From Strongylocentrotus droebachiensis (Eukaryota; Echinodermata; Echinoidea; Camarodonta; Strongylocentrotidae), in NCBI GenBank assembly GCA_035222895.1, contig JAVYIG010006567.1, forward strand, positions 51,696 to 115,695: a stretch of 64,000 nt of DNA, in the 5' to 3' direction. Below, piece after piece: positions 11,203-23,304 of this stretch (position 1 is the first letter of the stretch; the number at the start of each line of letters is the position of its first letter). Made by a program: the position numbers and the translations under genes. Below the pieces are notes generated by a model, which was not told the origin of the DNA, searched no databases, and saw nothing but the letters and a program-made list of their open reading frames with translations.

Positions 11203-12631
11203 TACACTGTTAAAACAAGTATTAAAAAACCGCGGGTTAAAAAATTGTTGATTAAAAAACGCTCAACCATGGTTAAAAATGTAGTGTTGATTAAAATTTA
11301 CTTTTAATCTTGCGTTGGTTAAAAACAGTGTTGATCAAAATTATTCCTTTTAACCTATGTTGGTTAAGTCTAAGTCGTTGGCAAAAATTGTAACCCAGCA
11401 TGGATTAAAAACAAAATTCCGACAGTAATGATAGCCCCCTTCCGGTTAAAGTTTAATCAATGTTGATTAAAGTACTGGTCACGTGACCCAACGGAACGAT
11501 ATCGAAGCGCGTAGCTAGCGATCGCTCGACATACAAATAAAGTACATGCAAAGTACATGCAGTTTACGCGTGCGACAAAATTAACAATGGGGGTTGTCGC
11601 GAGGACCTGAGAAATGGGGGTTTGGACGATCTTATCTCCGTGCTTTCAGGTAAGAAATGATTTTAATATTATCATCATCAATTCTAGGATTGTAAGGAAG
11701 AAGTGAAATAAGGTTCTTGCTCAAATCAAACACGATTTGTGTCCCCTAGGCTGTACGTAGCTCAACCAATAAGTAACATTTTACTTGCACCGTGCACCTG
11801 GCTAACGTAAGCACACACACACACTCATCAGTCTGCAAGGATCTTCAACCGTGAAGGAGGCAGACCCAATTAAATAAGGAGAAGTGTAGGCCTATTACGG
11901 ATCACCTACCCAAACTGCATGCATGAATAATAATCTTATTTTTAAAATCTAATTGTATCTAATTGTTTAAAACAATTAAATATAAAATAAGATGTCATCA
12001 TAAAGTGAAACGTCTTCATGTATGCAATTTGGGTAGGTCATCCGTTACACTTACTGGCTGAGCTACAACCTACGGGCCGGGACACAAAGCGTTTTTAATT
12101 TGAGCAAGAACCTTATTTCACTTCTTCCTTCCAATCTTAACATTGATGATAATCATATTAAACAATTTCTTACCTGCAAACACGAGGATAAGACCTCCAA
12201 ACCCCCGTAAGTTTAACAAACAGTGGTTATAACTGTAACCAACAACCCACTAAAGTTTAACCAACATCGTGTGAATCAAAAAAGAATTAACCTACAATGG
12301 TTACAATTTTAACCAACGACCCATGTAAGTTTAACCAACAACATGTGAATCAGCCCCGAACAAAGCATAAATAACCAACAAAAGATTAAAGTTTTAATCA
12401 ACAAAATAATGGTTAAAGTTTAATCAACACCATTTTAACCAACATTGAGCAATTTTTTTAAACCAATAATTGATTAAAAAATGTAGGCCTAATCAACCAC
12501 AGGTTAAATTTTAATCAACAGGCTGTTGGTTAAAGTTTAACCAACGATTGTGTGATTCACCTGGTAATCCGTGGTTGATTAAAATTTTAACCAACTTGAT
12601 TACAAATTGTAATACTTGTTCTAACAGTGTA
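11203..12631. mobile_element. Palindromic CACTG-ended element (CACTA/EnSpm-like, non-autonomous)
   Basis: The ends are CACTGTTAAAACAAGTATTA (from 11205) and, complemented, CACTGTTAGAACAAGTATTA (to 12629). TA lies outside each end (11203-11204 and 12630-12631). Next inward on both sides come degenerate tandem units built from GATTAAA, GGTTAAA and TTAACCAAC. The central arms, roughly 11605-11790 and 12048-12212, are a second, longer inverted repeat: GGTTCTTGCTCAAAT and GAAGTGAAATAAGG occur in one arm and as complements in the other. The whole can fold into a giant hairpin. CACTG termini suggest the CMC (CACTA/EnSpm) group; assignment rests on the ends only. Confidence 0.7.
11470..11655 (+). promoter_or_regulatory. 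CpG-rich, promoter/first-exon-like segment carried in the palindromic element
   Basis: A CpG-rich stretch (CACGTGAC E-box, then GAAGCGCGTAGCTAGCGATC) precedes two ATGGGGGTT starts at about 11587 and 11612. The second reads open to CTTTCAG followed by GTAAGA, a good splice donor near 11648. The opposite arm keeps a complementary version, GCAGGTAAGAAA near 12170. I infer a captured host promoter and first exon. It is not shown to be expressed. Confidence 0.3.
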
Positions 12632-13722
12632 GGGTCTGTGTGATATTGTTTGGTGGAATATAACATGCTAAATACTTGTTTACATCGTTTAGTTATAATG
12701 TACTGGTCAAAGCTTGTTGAGTATACGACTATTGTTAAAATTGTTAAGGGTTCTACACCTTAAAAGCTTATAATATTGGATTGTGTGTGTGTGGTGGGGG
12801 GAGGGGGGGGGTGTTGGGGCGCAGTAATGGACTTGCTTATGGTGCAGTTTTTGTATTTAAAAAAAATATATATATTAAAAAATACCTTGTGGTGTTTACA
12901 GTTTTGCTTTTTTTCAGTACGTTATCGGATGGGAGAGAAAGAGAAATACAGATAAAGAAAGAGACAGACAGACAGACAGACAGGCATACAGAGTGATACA
13001 CATACGGACAAAATGAGACATAAACACAAGCGATGAAGGGCATACACTGGAAATAACTACATACAAATGTCTCGAAAAGTCATAATTTATATAAATTTTG
13101 TTTATCTAATCCACAAAGTCCATAAAATGCATGTGTTTTTGTATTGGTCCATAGGCTCCTCATGGTTATGCTGACAGAACCCATTTCAAAATATTATTTT
13201 GTAAATACCCATTCCAAATCATTTTCGTTAAATCTAAACCAAAGGTATATAAAGGCATAATTATGTTCACAAAGCAATCAGACCTATAGACCTACAGGTA
13301 TACGGGTACAGTATGTTACATGTATGTGATTTCGATCTTTTATATGCAAAATTTGATGATGATGTATGGATAGGCCTACCAAGCTTTTTAAAGATTTAAC
13401 AGTGACGCGATAAATTCTGAGCTTGTTAGAAAGCTTGAGCATGTTTGGTTCCCATTCAAAGTCACATTATAACGGTTGGGGATTATATCGACAGGAGGAT
13501 TTAGCGGTTTTAATAATCCTAAAACGGATCATGTAATCGATTGATCCAGATTAAAGAGGATAGAGCTTATCCCCTCTTAAATCGTGTTTGTTTGCCAACT
13601 TGGGCAACATGTGGGTCTTTCCCAGATAAAAACGTTCTCCTTAGCCACCGTTACAGCCCCCTCCTTCCTCTTTACCCCTCCCATTATTATCCATCTGACC
13701 CTACACCCCTCATCTCTACCCC

Positions 13723-13725
<3 letters not shown>
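12632..13725. other. Intergenic, simple repeats only
   Basis: Contains GT/G-rich sequence at 12781-12815 and (GACA)n near 12960-12985. The rest is AT-rich with no gene. Confidence 0.45.
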
Positions 13726-13758
<33 letters not shown>

Positions 13759-13895
13759 AGCTCTCATTCCCTCCCACTCTCTTTCTCTCTCTTTCTCTTT
13801 CTCCCTCTCTCTCTCTCTTCTTTGCACCTCTTTTTTCTTCTCTCTCTCTCTCTCTCTCTATCTCTCTTTCTCTCTCTCTCTCTTTCTCTACACTC
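13726..13895. repeat. (CT)n microsatellite
   Basis: Several long CT tracts interrupted by TTT or CCC. ORFs of Ser-Leu repeats on plus and Arg-Glu repeats on minus are artefacts. Confidence 0.95.
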
Positions 13896-16610
13896 TTATT
13901 CTGCTCCCACTCGCTCATTCCTGCCGTTTCTTTATTGCCACCTTTACCATTCCATTCTGAACTTCTTTTCGATTCGAAAGTTTGATGTCCCGGTTCCACT
14001 GCTTTCTAACAACAATTTCAAAAACCCTCCAGGTTTTTGTTTTTATGAGTACATTTGAACTTTACAAGTTTATCAAATCATTCGCATGTGCCTTGTCGAT
14101 GTAGGACCAATAATATTACCGCCACAAAAATGTGCGACCACCCTCTTCGCATATTAAGTTTTATCTTACCAAAACATGCTCCGAATTGTCGAGCAGCCGT
14201 AACTTGAAACAAAACAGAAACGGGTGAAAGATTATTTTCCTTTTACGAGGCTTTACGAATAGAGGTCACGTGTGATTGTGAGGTTCACTTTCACCTCTAC
14301 GTCGTAATAGTGTCAGGGAGGATATAGTTTTCATACTATTTTGCTAAAATCAAATGTTTTCCCCCATTTTATGTGAGCAAACAACTCCTACAGTGAAAAC
14401 ATTCGAGAGAAGAAAAAAACAAACATTATTCTTAATATGTAATAATATTCAAAATAATAATAGTACGATCAGAGAAAAAGATAAAAAAGAAGAAGTAAAA
14501 CAACAACAACAACAAACTCAGAGTGATTGGGCTTTCGCCCCCGCTCCCCCCCCCCCCCCCCTCCAGTGCCCCGCTTCACATAGTTAAACTTATTCACATC
14601 TTTTGATATCCAGTTTTAATCTGCATGGTTAGTGTGAAAAATCATTTGGGGGTTTTACCAGAACATTATGAATACATGATTTCCTTAAAAAAAAAAAATT
14701 CTTTCAAGCTGTCGCGCATGAGCATTCGATGGGGATCTCAAATGGTGCTTAACATCCCTGAATCACTTATGACAAAGCTCGTGTCCTAGATAGGATATCT
14801 TGATCTAGCTTGTATCTGGAATTGGGCCTTCGATTTTCCATCCCCTTTATAAGAAAACGAAAGAATATTTGTGAAATATTAACGCTCTTTTATGAAAATC
14901 TTTAAATCCCCCGTGTCGCGGTTGCGTGCGTTGGAAACATTTTTCAAGGAGCCTAGCCTAGTTACCAGGCAAAGAGAGTTTACATGTTAAAATATATCGA
15001 ACTGAGTGTGAAATATATATATTGTATTTTAACCCATACTGTATGAGCATAGACCATGGTGTGATGGCATACGATTTTATAGGTTTAGTCCATCTGCTCC
15101 AGACATACATTGCAGAATACTTTTTCTTTTTTCATTGAAATGGCGAAATTCATTTTGACTGGAAAAGAGGCTACAATAATTCATCTGGGGACCAAATGTA
15201 CGACCTTCCAGTTCTCAAATTGCCTGCCAAGAAAGCAAGTGCCCCCAAGAAGAGCTCTTCAGGCAAAGCTCGGAAAATATAAATGATTCTTCTTTATAAA
15301 ACAAAAACATATATAACCAGAGGTCTATATACAGGTATATCTAACTTTTAGAAACCCTCACTGAAAACAACGATGTCTTTTTAATATATAGTGCGTAGAT
15401 TACTATAAGCAAGGTCTAAACATGTTGTCATTTTTGTTTAAAACCTCACGCTAACGAAATGAACAAAATTGTATTTAATATCATAATAAATATGAAAACA
15501 AAGAGGTTATAACCAGAAATGGAAACAAGAAAAAGTATAATACATACTGACTGACACGACGTCGTCATCTATAAAATGATCTGTTGTCAAACATTTACAG
15601 TTTCTCCCAACCTCAAAGACAATGAACAAGATGAGATAAGCAAGTTAGGCCTATGCATTTTGCTTTGTTGGTTTAAATTGGGGGAATTTGCCTTCATATT
15701 ATGCAATAAAATGAAACCATACTGTTTTATAAAGAATAATCACACGAACAAAATTCACAATTTATCTTCCACCAAGAAGCTCTTAGATCAATTCATTTCA
15801 ATTTGAAAAGGTCAGTGCGATTGTTTGTTGTGATTTTGACCTATAAATCTGGTAATCATTCCAACAGCATGTTAAGGTCAAGATAGCAATTTGCGATCTT
15901 TTTTCCTTCACTTCTTTTTTAAATATTTTTTTTAAACTTGTTTGTCCTTTTTATACATGGTGATTTTCGTAGGACTGCAACGCAAGTCAGCAAAACGGTA
16001 AATAATAGGTCCCTGGATATCCGCGCTAAACTGCGCCACATGGTTTGAAATTTTAACAAATTTTCCACAAATTTTCGCTAATAAATGAGACAGCATGTTG
16101 GGTCAGAGTGTCAAAAATATAGACCTTCTGTACTTTTGAACAAATTACCATTCCTTTCTCTCCGTAGGTTATTTAAAAAGCTAGAATTCATCCATTAAAA
16201 CTAATCTGAAGGGATCTCAGTGAGACGCAGCACGTTTTCAAAGTTGGGCAATTTTGCTAATTGTCGGAGCAGCATGAGGGGTCAAAGTAGCAAAATTATC
16301 ATTTTCGAGAAGGTGAAAGAAAACTTGAATTCCCTTTGAAGTTGAAATACTCTAACGAAGGGCACTTGAACATGGGTGTTATTGGTGCAAGGACTTACTG
16401 CAAGGGCAACCAAAAGAACAAGTTGATCCAAATTGGACATATTTTGCTCAATTTTGGACATGCTGTGTTTGACGAGTGTTTATTTCAAGGAAGATATGGT
16501 ATTTTGTCGCCCACATAGCACCTTGTTTTGGGTGAAGGTATGTGAGCTGAGAGTGGTGGAATGTTTATTCCTTGAGAGGAAGAGAGTGATAGAGGAGGAG
16601 GGAGAAAGAG
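13896..16610. other. Intergenic, no gene seen
   Basis: (CAA)n at 14500-14516 and a C run at about 14545-14561 are the only clear repeats. ORFs are at most 77 codons and lack domains. Confidence 0.45.
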
Positions 16611-16623
16611 AGTGAAGGAGGAG

Positions 16624-16663
<40 letters not shown>

Positions 16664-16695
16664 GAGAGGGAGAGAAAGAAAGAGAGAGAGAGATG
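16611..16695. repeat. (GA)n microsatellite
   Basis: GA tract with a few GATA and GGGA interruptions. Confidence 0.95.
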
Positions 16696-17930
16696 TTCAA
16701 GATCTTTTACATTATCGACATTTCTATGAGAGGCACCGTAAAGGGGGGAGAAAGTTCGTATCACTCGCGGATTCAGGGGGGCCACAATAGAGGGCACGTG
16801 CCCGCCCCCCCTAATATGGCATACATTTAACTTGAATATACATGTACCTCAAACAAACAATAAAGGAAATGTGTCACGTATTAATTATTATTGTGCCGAG
16901 GGCAGCAGTTTTAGACCCCAAATGCACCTGATAAACTTTTTTGGGGATCGAAATTTACCAAACTTGTATCCCCCACCGGCCAGAGAAATCTGTATCTTCC
17001 CCCAATATTTCCCAATTGTTATGGATAGACAGCAATAGATCTTGGGATATTTTCATTTATTTAAACATCGTTTAAGGATATACATGTATGTGCAAACGTG
17101 GGCATACCGCAGATCAGATATCGTCACGAATACTGACTTCTATTGCCCGAACACCAGCTAACTAATTTCTACATTTGCGAGAGACCGAAACGAGTGGGCA
17201 AAATGTTGACACCTTTTACATGGTTCTAGCAAAATTTCAATAAAACTACACAAACTCTGAGATACACAAAATACAAAAAGATCATCTCGCTGCATGAATG
17301 TTCAGTGGTGTTCGATTGTCCCAAAAATGATAATTCTTAATTCTCGGGGAGGGGGAGGGGGCTGCAGCCTTTGCAGCCCCCTACCGTGGCCTCCTACGCA
17401 TACGCCTGGAAGATGTCACACTTTGGACAATCTGGAGTGAGGTAAATGAGAAGAACAGAGCATGAAAAAACAATCAAAATAGAACTGAAAGCAAAAGTGA
17501 TCCATCCAATTCAAGTCACCTCGAAAAAAGAGAAGCGTTTCTGACCATAAATGGTCTCCCTGAGTGTGTACGATGAAATAGCCTTCAATCTGTAAAGAGG
17601 AGACTTCAACTTCAAGATGAAATTATAGGTTTGTAAGTTTCTCATTCTACATAAATGTATTTAGTTTAGTTTTGAAGAAAGGCATAATTAAAATGTCCAA
17701 TGAAAATGACTGCTTTTCAAAAGCAATCAAATTTTCAATATGCAAAGAAATGACTGAAATGTTTAAACCAAACAGTCATTCCATATGAATGTGTAGTCCC
17801 GAATACCCATTTTAGTGTACAGTGCATATGCTCTTCATCGAGAGTATACGTGAATTCGTATGTACTACATAATGAACTTATCCCAATGACTTCTAGAGAG
17901 TTTCTTTCCCAATCTTATTGTAGCATTTTT
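16696..17930. other. Intergenic with possible worn hAT MITE ends
   Basis: TCGCGGATTCAGGGGGGCC near 16763 and GTGGCCTCCTACGCATACGC near 17389-17408 resemble the GC-rich ends of the hAT MITEs elsewhere in this window. I could not pair them as one element or find a target duplication. The rest is AT-rich with no gene. Confidence 0.3.
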
Positions 17931-17934
17931 TTTG

Positions 17935-18109
17935 TACATGGCCAATTGGAGAGGAGAGGAGCCAATTTGTGTTTCACTGATGACAACTTTAAAATTTCAT
18001 AACTTTCTTATTTTCGATCGGTTTTTGCTCAAACTTTCACTTATCTGCTTCTATCACTTTCCTGCCTCTTTTAAAACCAAATTAATATCAGGGTGGACTT
18101 CCCCTTTAA
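17935..18109. mobile_element. Right part of a TTAA-type element
   Basis: The segment ends CAGGGTGGACTTCCCCT followed by TTAA at 18106-18109. The complementary form AGGGGAAGTCCACCCTG has the shape of a Kolobok-like terminus. No matching left end is visible, so the copy is truncated or diverged. The left boundary given is approximate. Confidence 0.35.
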
Positions 18110-18396
18110 CGCATGCATGAAGAGAGAAAATATGGTGGAGTATGCATGCTTGATGGGAGAGTGTCCTGATGGTGTTCTCTTACAGAGTATGACGGTCGGT
18201 CATGACAGGAGACAAAAATGGAACCAGGCCGTTCAATTCAACTTTCACAAGTTTTATAATTTTACTTTTGTTTTCCATATTTCTGGATGGTTCTTTTTTT
18301 CCCCCTTTCATTCTTTCACTTTTTATTTCAGTAAAGCCATTGGGCAATCTCCGTGCATCTTGTCTACCATTGTGACGCTTACAATACCGTGTGTAT

Positions 18397-18428
18397 TACC
18401 AGGGAGTTGTGAGTTTGACTCCCTGGTA
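18397..18428. other. Perfect 10-bp stem hairpin
   Basis: TACCAGGGAG and CTCCCTGGTA are separated by 12 bases. The loop sequence GTGAGTTTGACTCC looks like a decayed pol III B box, so this may be a SINE remnant. Confidence 0.5.
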
Positions 18429-18429
18429 T

Positions 18430-19130
18430 TACTGCTAAAAGTGAAAGTCAGAAGGGGAACAGAAAAAAATATATAAAGTAAGTTAGTTCAAAGTAAAACC
18501 ATCACTATACAGAGTTTGCTATAAAACATATGGCGAATAACTCTCTATAAAGATTGCTCTAGCCCATTCGGTTTTATTCCCCATCTTCTCAAACTTTATG
18601 AATAAATTTAGGGTTATAATTATTATAAATCCACTGTCCTAATCTTGATTTTGTTATATAATAACACTGTCGGGAAATAGCACCATCTTGCCAAGGGGGG
18701 AATCTGGACATGTTAAATATGACAAAATATTGGTATATCGGTTTCACTGATAGCCCCATAAACCCTGTAAGCACTCTTCAGCTGTCAGGTAACCGACCCC
18801 CTCACGCTGATCAGATAGGGGTAAGGTAATGAGGGCGAGGTCAGGCCAAGTTTGCGGTCAACGGCTGGTACACAACATTCAGATAGTCTTGGTAACCACA
18901 CCCCTTAGTCGTATACATTGTGGAACCCCCAATCTGGGCACTGGCATCGCCGGAATTGTAATAATCCTATCCCCCTGTTAAATTATCTTGTCGGCAAAAT
19001 TGTTAATTTTCAAAGCATTGCCGGTAAATCTGAACATCTGAGGACCATTTTTATCACTATTTTTTGATCTGTTGGACAATTTTAGGCTTACCTGTCGGCT
19101 ATTTTAGTCGGACACCCCTCTTCCATTCAA
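18430..19130. other. Intergenic, no gene seen
   Basis: No convincing coding exon, RNA or complete repeat found. Confidence 0.4.
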
Positions 19131-19480
19131 ACTAGTGGTAGTTGCTGTGTTAGTAATGGTGTTTATTCATGGTGGTGCCGGTGGTGGTGGTGGTGGTGGT
19201 GGTGGTGGTGGTGGTGGGGGTGGGGGTGGTGGTGGTGGTGGTGGTGGTGGTGGTGGTAGTAATGGTGGTAGGCCTATGTGTGGTATGAACGTAGTGATGG
19301 TGGTAGTCATGGTATATAGTGACGGTGCTAGTGATACATGTAGTAACACATTGTTGGTGGTTGTAGTGCTAGTTAGTGGTATGAAGCTGGTTATCATAGT
19401 GGTAGCGGGGGTGATGGTGGTAATGTGACAGTGCTTGGTGATGGTGATGGTGATGAGATGGCGTTGATGGTGATGGTTGC
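19131..19480. repeat. (GGT)n trinucleotide tract and degenerate flank
   Basis: An almost pure GGT core at about 19170-19260 is flanked by imperfect GGT/GTA/GAT units to about 19480. It reads as poly-Gly on plus and poly-Pro on minus. I treat both as artefacts. Confidence 0.9.
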
Positions 19481-19558
19481 AGAAACTCTAGTGATGATGA
19501 CAGCAATGATAGTGGGTGGGGCATTTGTGTTGGTAGGTTGGTAGTTGTGTTGCTATAG

Positions 19559-19995
19559 CAGGCGCGGATCTACGGGGGGGGGGGTTTAGGGGGTTTAAAC
19601 CCCCCCCCCTTGGGCGGCCCAAAAAAAAAAAAAAAAAAAAAAAAAAGGAACAAAAAAAGAAAAAAAGAAAGAAAAAAGAACGCACGCTGTAGAGAGAAAC
19701 CCTTTCAAGTGCAAATATTGTGAGAAGATATTTAACTCATCTGGTAACTTAACCAAACACATGATAACTCTGGATATAACTGTGTATTAAACTGTTACTT
19801 GATTTAAAAAGACGTTATCATGCACTGCTTTTTATGGTCTCCATTGTGTTAATAGATGCCAGGAAAACATCATTTACGGGGTTTAATAAACACCCCCCAA
19901 AAAATCGGCTCGCCGCTTCGCGGCTCGTGGACGATGCTCCGCATCGTCATTATTTGGTCAAACCCCCCCTTAGCAAAAAGCTAGATCCGCCCCTG
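19559..19995. mobile_element. hAT-like MITE carrying a zinc-finger fragment
   Basis: The left end is CAGGCGCGGATCTAC and the right end TAGATCCGCCCCTG, imperfect inverted repeats of the same general type as the hAT MITE at 40416-40744. TATAG lies directly outside both ends (19554-19558 and 19996-20000). The left part has facing G and C runs and a 26-A run. The interior carries a fragment of a C2H2 zinc-finger gene, described separately. Confidence 0.65.
19680..19790 (+). pseudogene. C2H2 zinc-finger gene fragment inside a MITE
   Basis: Read in frame from 19680, the sequence contains NPFKCKYCEKIFNSSGNLTK, which has the classic finger layout: a linker-like start, C-x2-C, F, L, then H (CAC at 19758-19760). 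The second zinc-binding histidine is lost and a TAA follows at 19788-19790. The TGEKP linker is degraded to VERNP. It looks like a captured piece of a zinc-finger exon that is now decaying. Confidence 0.65.
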
Positions 19996-20053
19996 TATAG
20001 TGATGGTGATAGTGATATTGGTGCTCCATTTCCATTCTACAATTTGTATTCCT

Positions 20054-20270
20054 GATGGCGTGACGGCTCAGTGGTAGAGCAGTTGGTCTCGTAACCGGAA
20101 GGTCCCGGGTTCGAAACCAAGTCGATGAGCTAGTGCCTTTGGAAGGCATTTATCCTCATTACCAAGTCCCTCGGAGAGCACTTAAAGCCATCGGTCCACT
20201 GGTTGCTTACTTGCACGTATACACATGCTTTCTTAGCAGTCAGGGTAAAACAACAAACAAACAAAATATA
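20054..20270 (+). repeat. tRNA-derived SINE
   Basis: The head matches pol III internal promoters well: GGCTCAGTGGTAGAGCA (A box) and GTCCCGGGTTCGAAACC (B box) at tRNA spacing. The anticodon-loop position reads CGT. The acceptor ends do not pair convincingly, and a non-tRNA body runs on to an A-rich (AAAC)n tail at about 20250-20268. It is therefore a SINE and not a tRNA gene. The body differs from the 8.4/41.4-kb SINE family. Confidence 0.8.
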
Positions 20271-21235
20271 GATTGTGTAAGCAAACCACACACAGTGTAG
20301 CTACTCAGTAGCTCTTTGGTACACCACCGAGAAAACCAGGGCAGCATCAAATTCCTATTTAAAAATCCCAGATTTTCTAAATATTTCGTTCCCAGGCTAA
20401 TATACCACCTCTCTTTATACTAACATTTCGGTAGCAATTCCATCTAATAGGCACACTACTGGGCAATTTTAGATCATATTCCGAACATGAAGCAAATTTC
20501 TTGAAAATCCATAATTTCTACACTCAGGTACCGCATTTTTCAAATCTTTAAACACCGATTATTGAATTACACTACCTGACGGTGATAACTCAACACCCTA
20601 TGACGAATATTCTGTAGTTGGACTCTCAAATGCATGTTGTGTTGCGTGGTTTAGAAAACAGCCAGAGCTAATTCATGTCATTACCGCCACACAGCACACG
20701 GTGCCAATGCTTGGTAAATTACAAACAGTATGCGATGGTAATTAATGGGTCAAACCTTCTATTTTCACCCCAGCGGGAGTTACAAAAACATACCGTTTTG
20801 AACCATAGTAAGTGAAAACAGAAAAAGAAGTTGAGCAATTCTTTTATCAATTTTCAGGACCAACCTACGATGGTTTCTCATCAGGTTCTCTGTGAGATCC
20901 TAAATGGATAACTTTGCATCATGCTGATCAGTTTTATGTTCTCCTTTAACTTGGGAGTTTATCTAAAAGTTCAGAAATATCTGTTAAAGTTGTATTAGAT
21001 TTTGAATTTCTCTCCTGAAGTTAAGATTATTATTTTACGAATTATTTCAACACTCTTGTCATTGTTTCGTACACTTTCCATATTGTTTCACGCAGAGGAA
21101 AGATTTTTTTACGATAAACATGGTAAAACATGACGGTGACCTCCAGTTCGTAGAAATGTTAAAACCCGATTGGTTACGAGGTTATCCGAGTAGAGCTATT
21201 AGATTACTTGAAATAAGCGTATAGAGATGAAAACT
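20271..21235. other. Intergenic, no gene seen
   Basis: Unique-looking AT-rich sequence. No ORF with recognisable content. Confidence 0.4.
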
Positions 21236-21519
21236 CTGTTGTCTGAGAGTTTGATGAAGATGATAATAAAGATGATAACAGTGAAATTGAAACGAGAATT
21301 ACCAAGGATGACATTTGTGAAGATAGTGGTGATAGTGGTGATAGTGGTGATGGTGGTAGTGGTGACTGGTGATGGCGGTGGTGGTAGCGGTGGTGGTGAT
21401 GTCGATAGTGGTGGTGATGGTGATGATGATCATGGTATAAATGATGATGATGATAGTGACGATGATGATGATAATGAAGATAATGAAGATAATGATGATA
21501 AGGATATTGATGATATTCT

Positions 21520-21553
<34 letters not shown>

Positions 21554-21648
21554 TATGGTGGTGGTCGTGGTGGTGGTATAAGTGGTGATGGTGGTTGTAA
21601 TGGTGGTGGAGGTGGTGATGGTAATGACGATGATGGTGTTGATGACGT

Positions 21649-21679
<31 letters not shown>

Positions 21680-21695
21680 AGTGATGTTACGTGAG
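21236..21695. repeat. (GAT)n/(GGT)n trinucleotide satellite
   Basis: About 460 bp of interleaved GAT, GGT and GAA units. It keeps a 155-codon plus-strand frame that reads as Asp/Gly-rich and a 94-codon minus frame that reads as Ser/Pro-rich. There is no splice context or domain, so I call it a repeat. Confidence 0.85.
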
Positions 21696-21796
21696 GATGA
21701 TACCTATCACACACCCCTCTATATTTCTGTTCTTCATCATGCGTTTTGACTAAAATTGCAATTTGGATTTGTGTTATTATTATGACTTTAGCCCTA

Positions 21797-22796
21797 TACC
21801 GTGTGTCTCAAAAAAAACGTAACACTTTTGAAATGGTTGCCAAATTGAGCATATATAATTTTATGAAAAAATGTCTATATGTATGGAAAGCTAAAGGACC
21901 AACCTTTCATATGATATGAAAAAATTAAAAAAAAATCATGCTTCGATGGACAGTGTTCACTTAAGTTAGAGGTATGAAAATGGGCCTGCGCAGGATTTTT
22001 CCTTCCAATTTTGGACAGGTAAATTACTTGTAACTTACAAAATAAGGTCGATATGAGATATTCATGATCGATGGATCAAAAGGATATTTTGAATCAAAAG
22101 GATATTTTGAATACCTCGAATTCTGGTATTTTCAATGCATAATGAATGATGTACTTAGCTATTACATGTTTGGGTCATTCATAAAACCTGAATAAAATGT
22201 GATTGATGATCCACCAAACTTACGGAAGAAAACTGATAAAGAAAAGGCAAGGGGTAGGTGATGGGATGGGAAAAGGTTGTGGGGGGGAGGAGAGTGGGTT
22301 GCATAATGTCAATTATGATTTTGAATACGGTATTTCAATTTAACATTTTCCCATTCTTCCTTCATCCTGTTCACATCTACCAGATCAATGATACAATAAG
22401 ATGGGAGTGGAAGTTGGTGTGTGTGTGTGTGTGTGTGTGTGGCAGGGGTGGTGTTTGGGGATTGATAAATGACAGAGAGAAAGGACTGGTATTCAAAACA
22501 TCCTTTTAACTCTTAATCCATCGATCATGAATATCTCATATCAAACTTATTTTGTATGCTAAAAGTAACTTACCTGTCCAAAATTGGAAGGAAAAATCCT
22601 GCGCAGGCCCATTTTCATACCTCTAACTTAAGTGAACACTGTTCATCGAAGCATGATTTTTTTTTCAATTTTTTCATATCATATGAAAGGTTGGTCCTTT
22701 AGCTTTCCATACATATCAACATTTTTTCATAAAATTATATATGCTCAATTTGGCAACCATTTCAAAAGTGTTACGTTTTTTTTGAGACACACGGTA
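21797..22796. mobile_element. Palindromic mariner-type MITE, long inverted repeats
   Basis: The element runs 21799-22794, starts CCGTGTGTCTCAAAAAAAAC and ends with the complement. TA flanks each side (21797-21798 and 22795-22796), the target duplication of Tc1/mariner elements. The arms 21799-22075 and 22516-22794 are inverted copies of about 278 bp with only scattered differences. The middle contains a duplicated CAAAAGGATATTTTGAAT unit and a (GT)n tract near 22417-22440. No transposase remains. Confidence 0.85.
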
Positions 22797-23304
22797 GTAA
22801 CAACATACTTTGCAAAACCTATATCCAACAGCTTAGAATTGTATTACAACCATTTTTTAGAACACACACTCTTACATGATGCCCAAACTCATGACCTTGG
22901 TCTATTATTTTGCAAACAGGATTACTTGATTTATTTTCCCTTACAACCTCTGTTTTCAAATGAATCCATATCATGTAAACAACATTTGACGGTATTTCGA
23001 GTAATCATAATCCTGGTATGAAACTTGACTTCGAATATCAACCGTCTCGAATTAACGTCAGCTGACAATGATTTTCACTGTTTGACATTTATAACTAACT
23101 TATCAACTTCCAGCATTTCTTCCACAAAATACCGGCATTCCGATACTCTCGATTCAACCTTCCTCCCATACTTTGGGGGGTAAATCAAATTTGCGATAAG
23201 TCGAGACAGGGTTGTATTTTTATAGCCTGTTTGTACTTTTTTCTTCTTTTCTTTCATTTTCGAAAAGAGACAAGATCTCCAATTTCGCCATTCCATCTCT
23301 TGAT
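22797..23304. other. Intergenic, no gene seen
   Basis: No credible exon or repeat found. Confidence 0.4.

Noticed and set aside
19135..19428. Poly-Gly (plus) and poly-Pro (minus) ORFs
   Set aside because: Direct products of a (GGT)n tract.
20054..20127. Functional tRNA gene
   Set aside because: A and B boxes are good, but the acceptor stem does not pair and a SINE body with an A-rich tail follows.
21227..21694. 155-codon Asp/Gly-rich ORF that could be read as an acidic biomineralisation-type protein
   Set aside because: The frame follows (GAT)n/(GGT)n repeats, the antisense frame is equally open, and there is no signal peptide or splice context.
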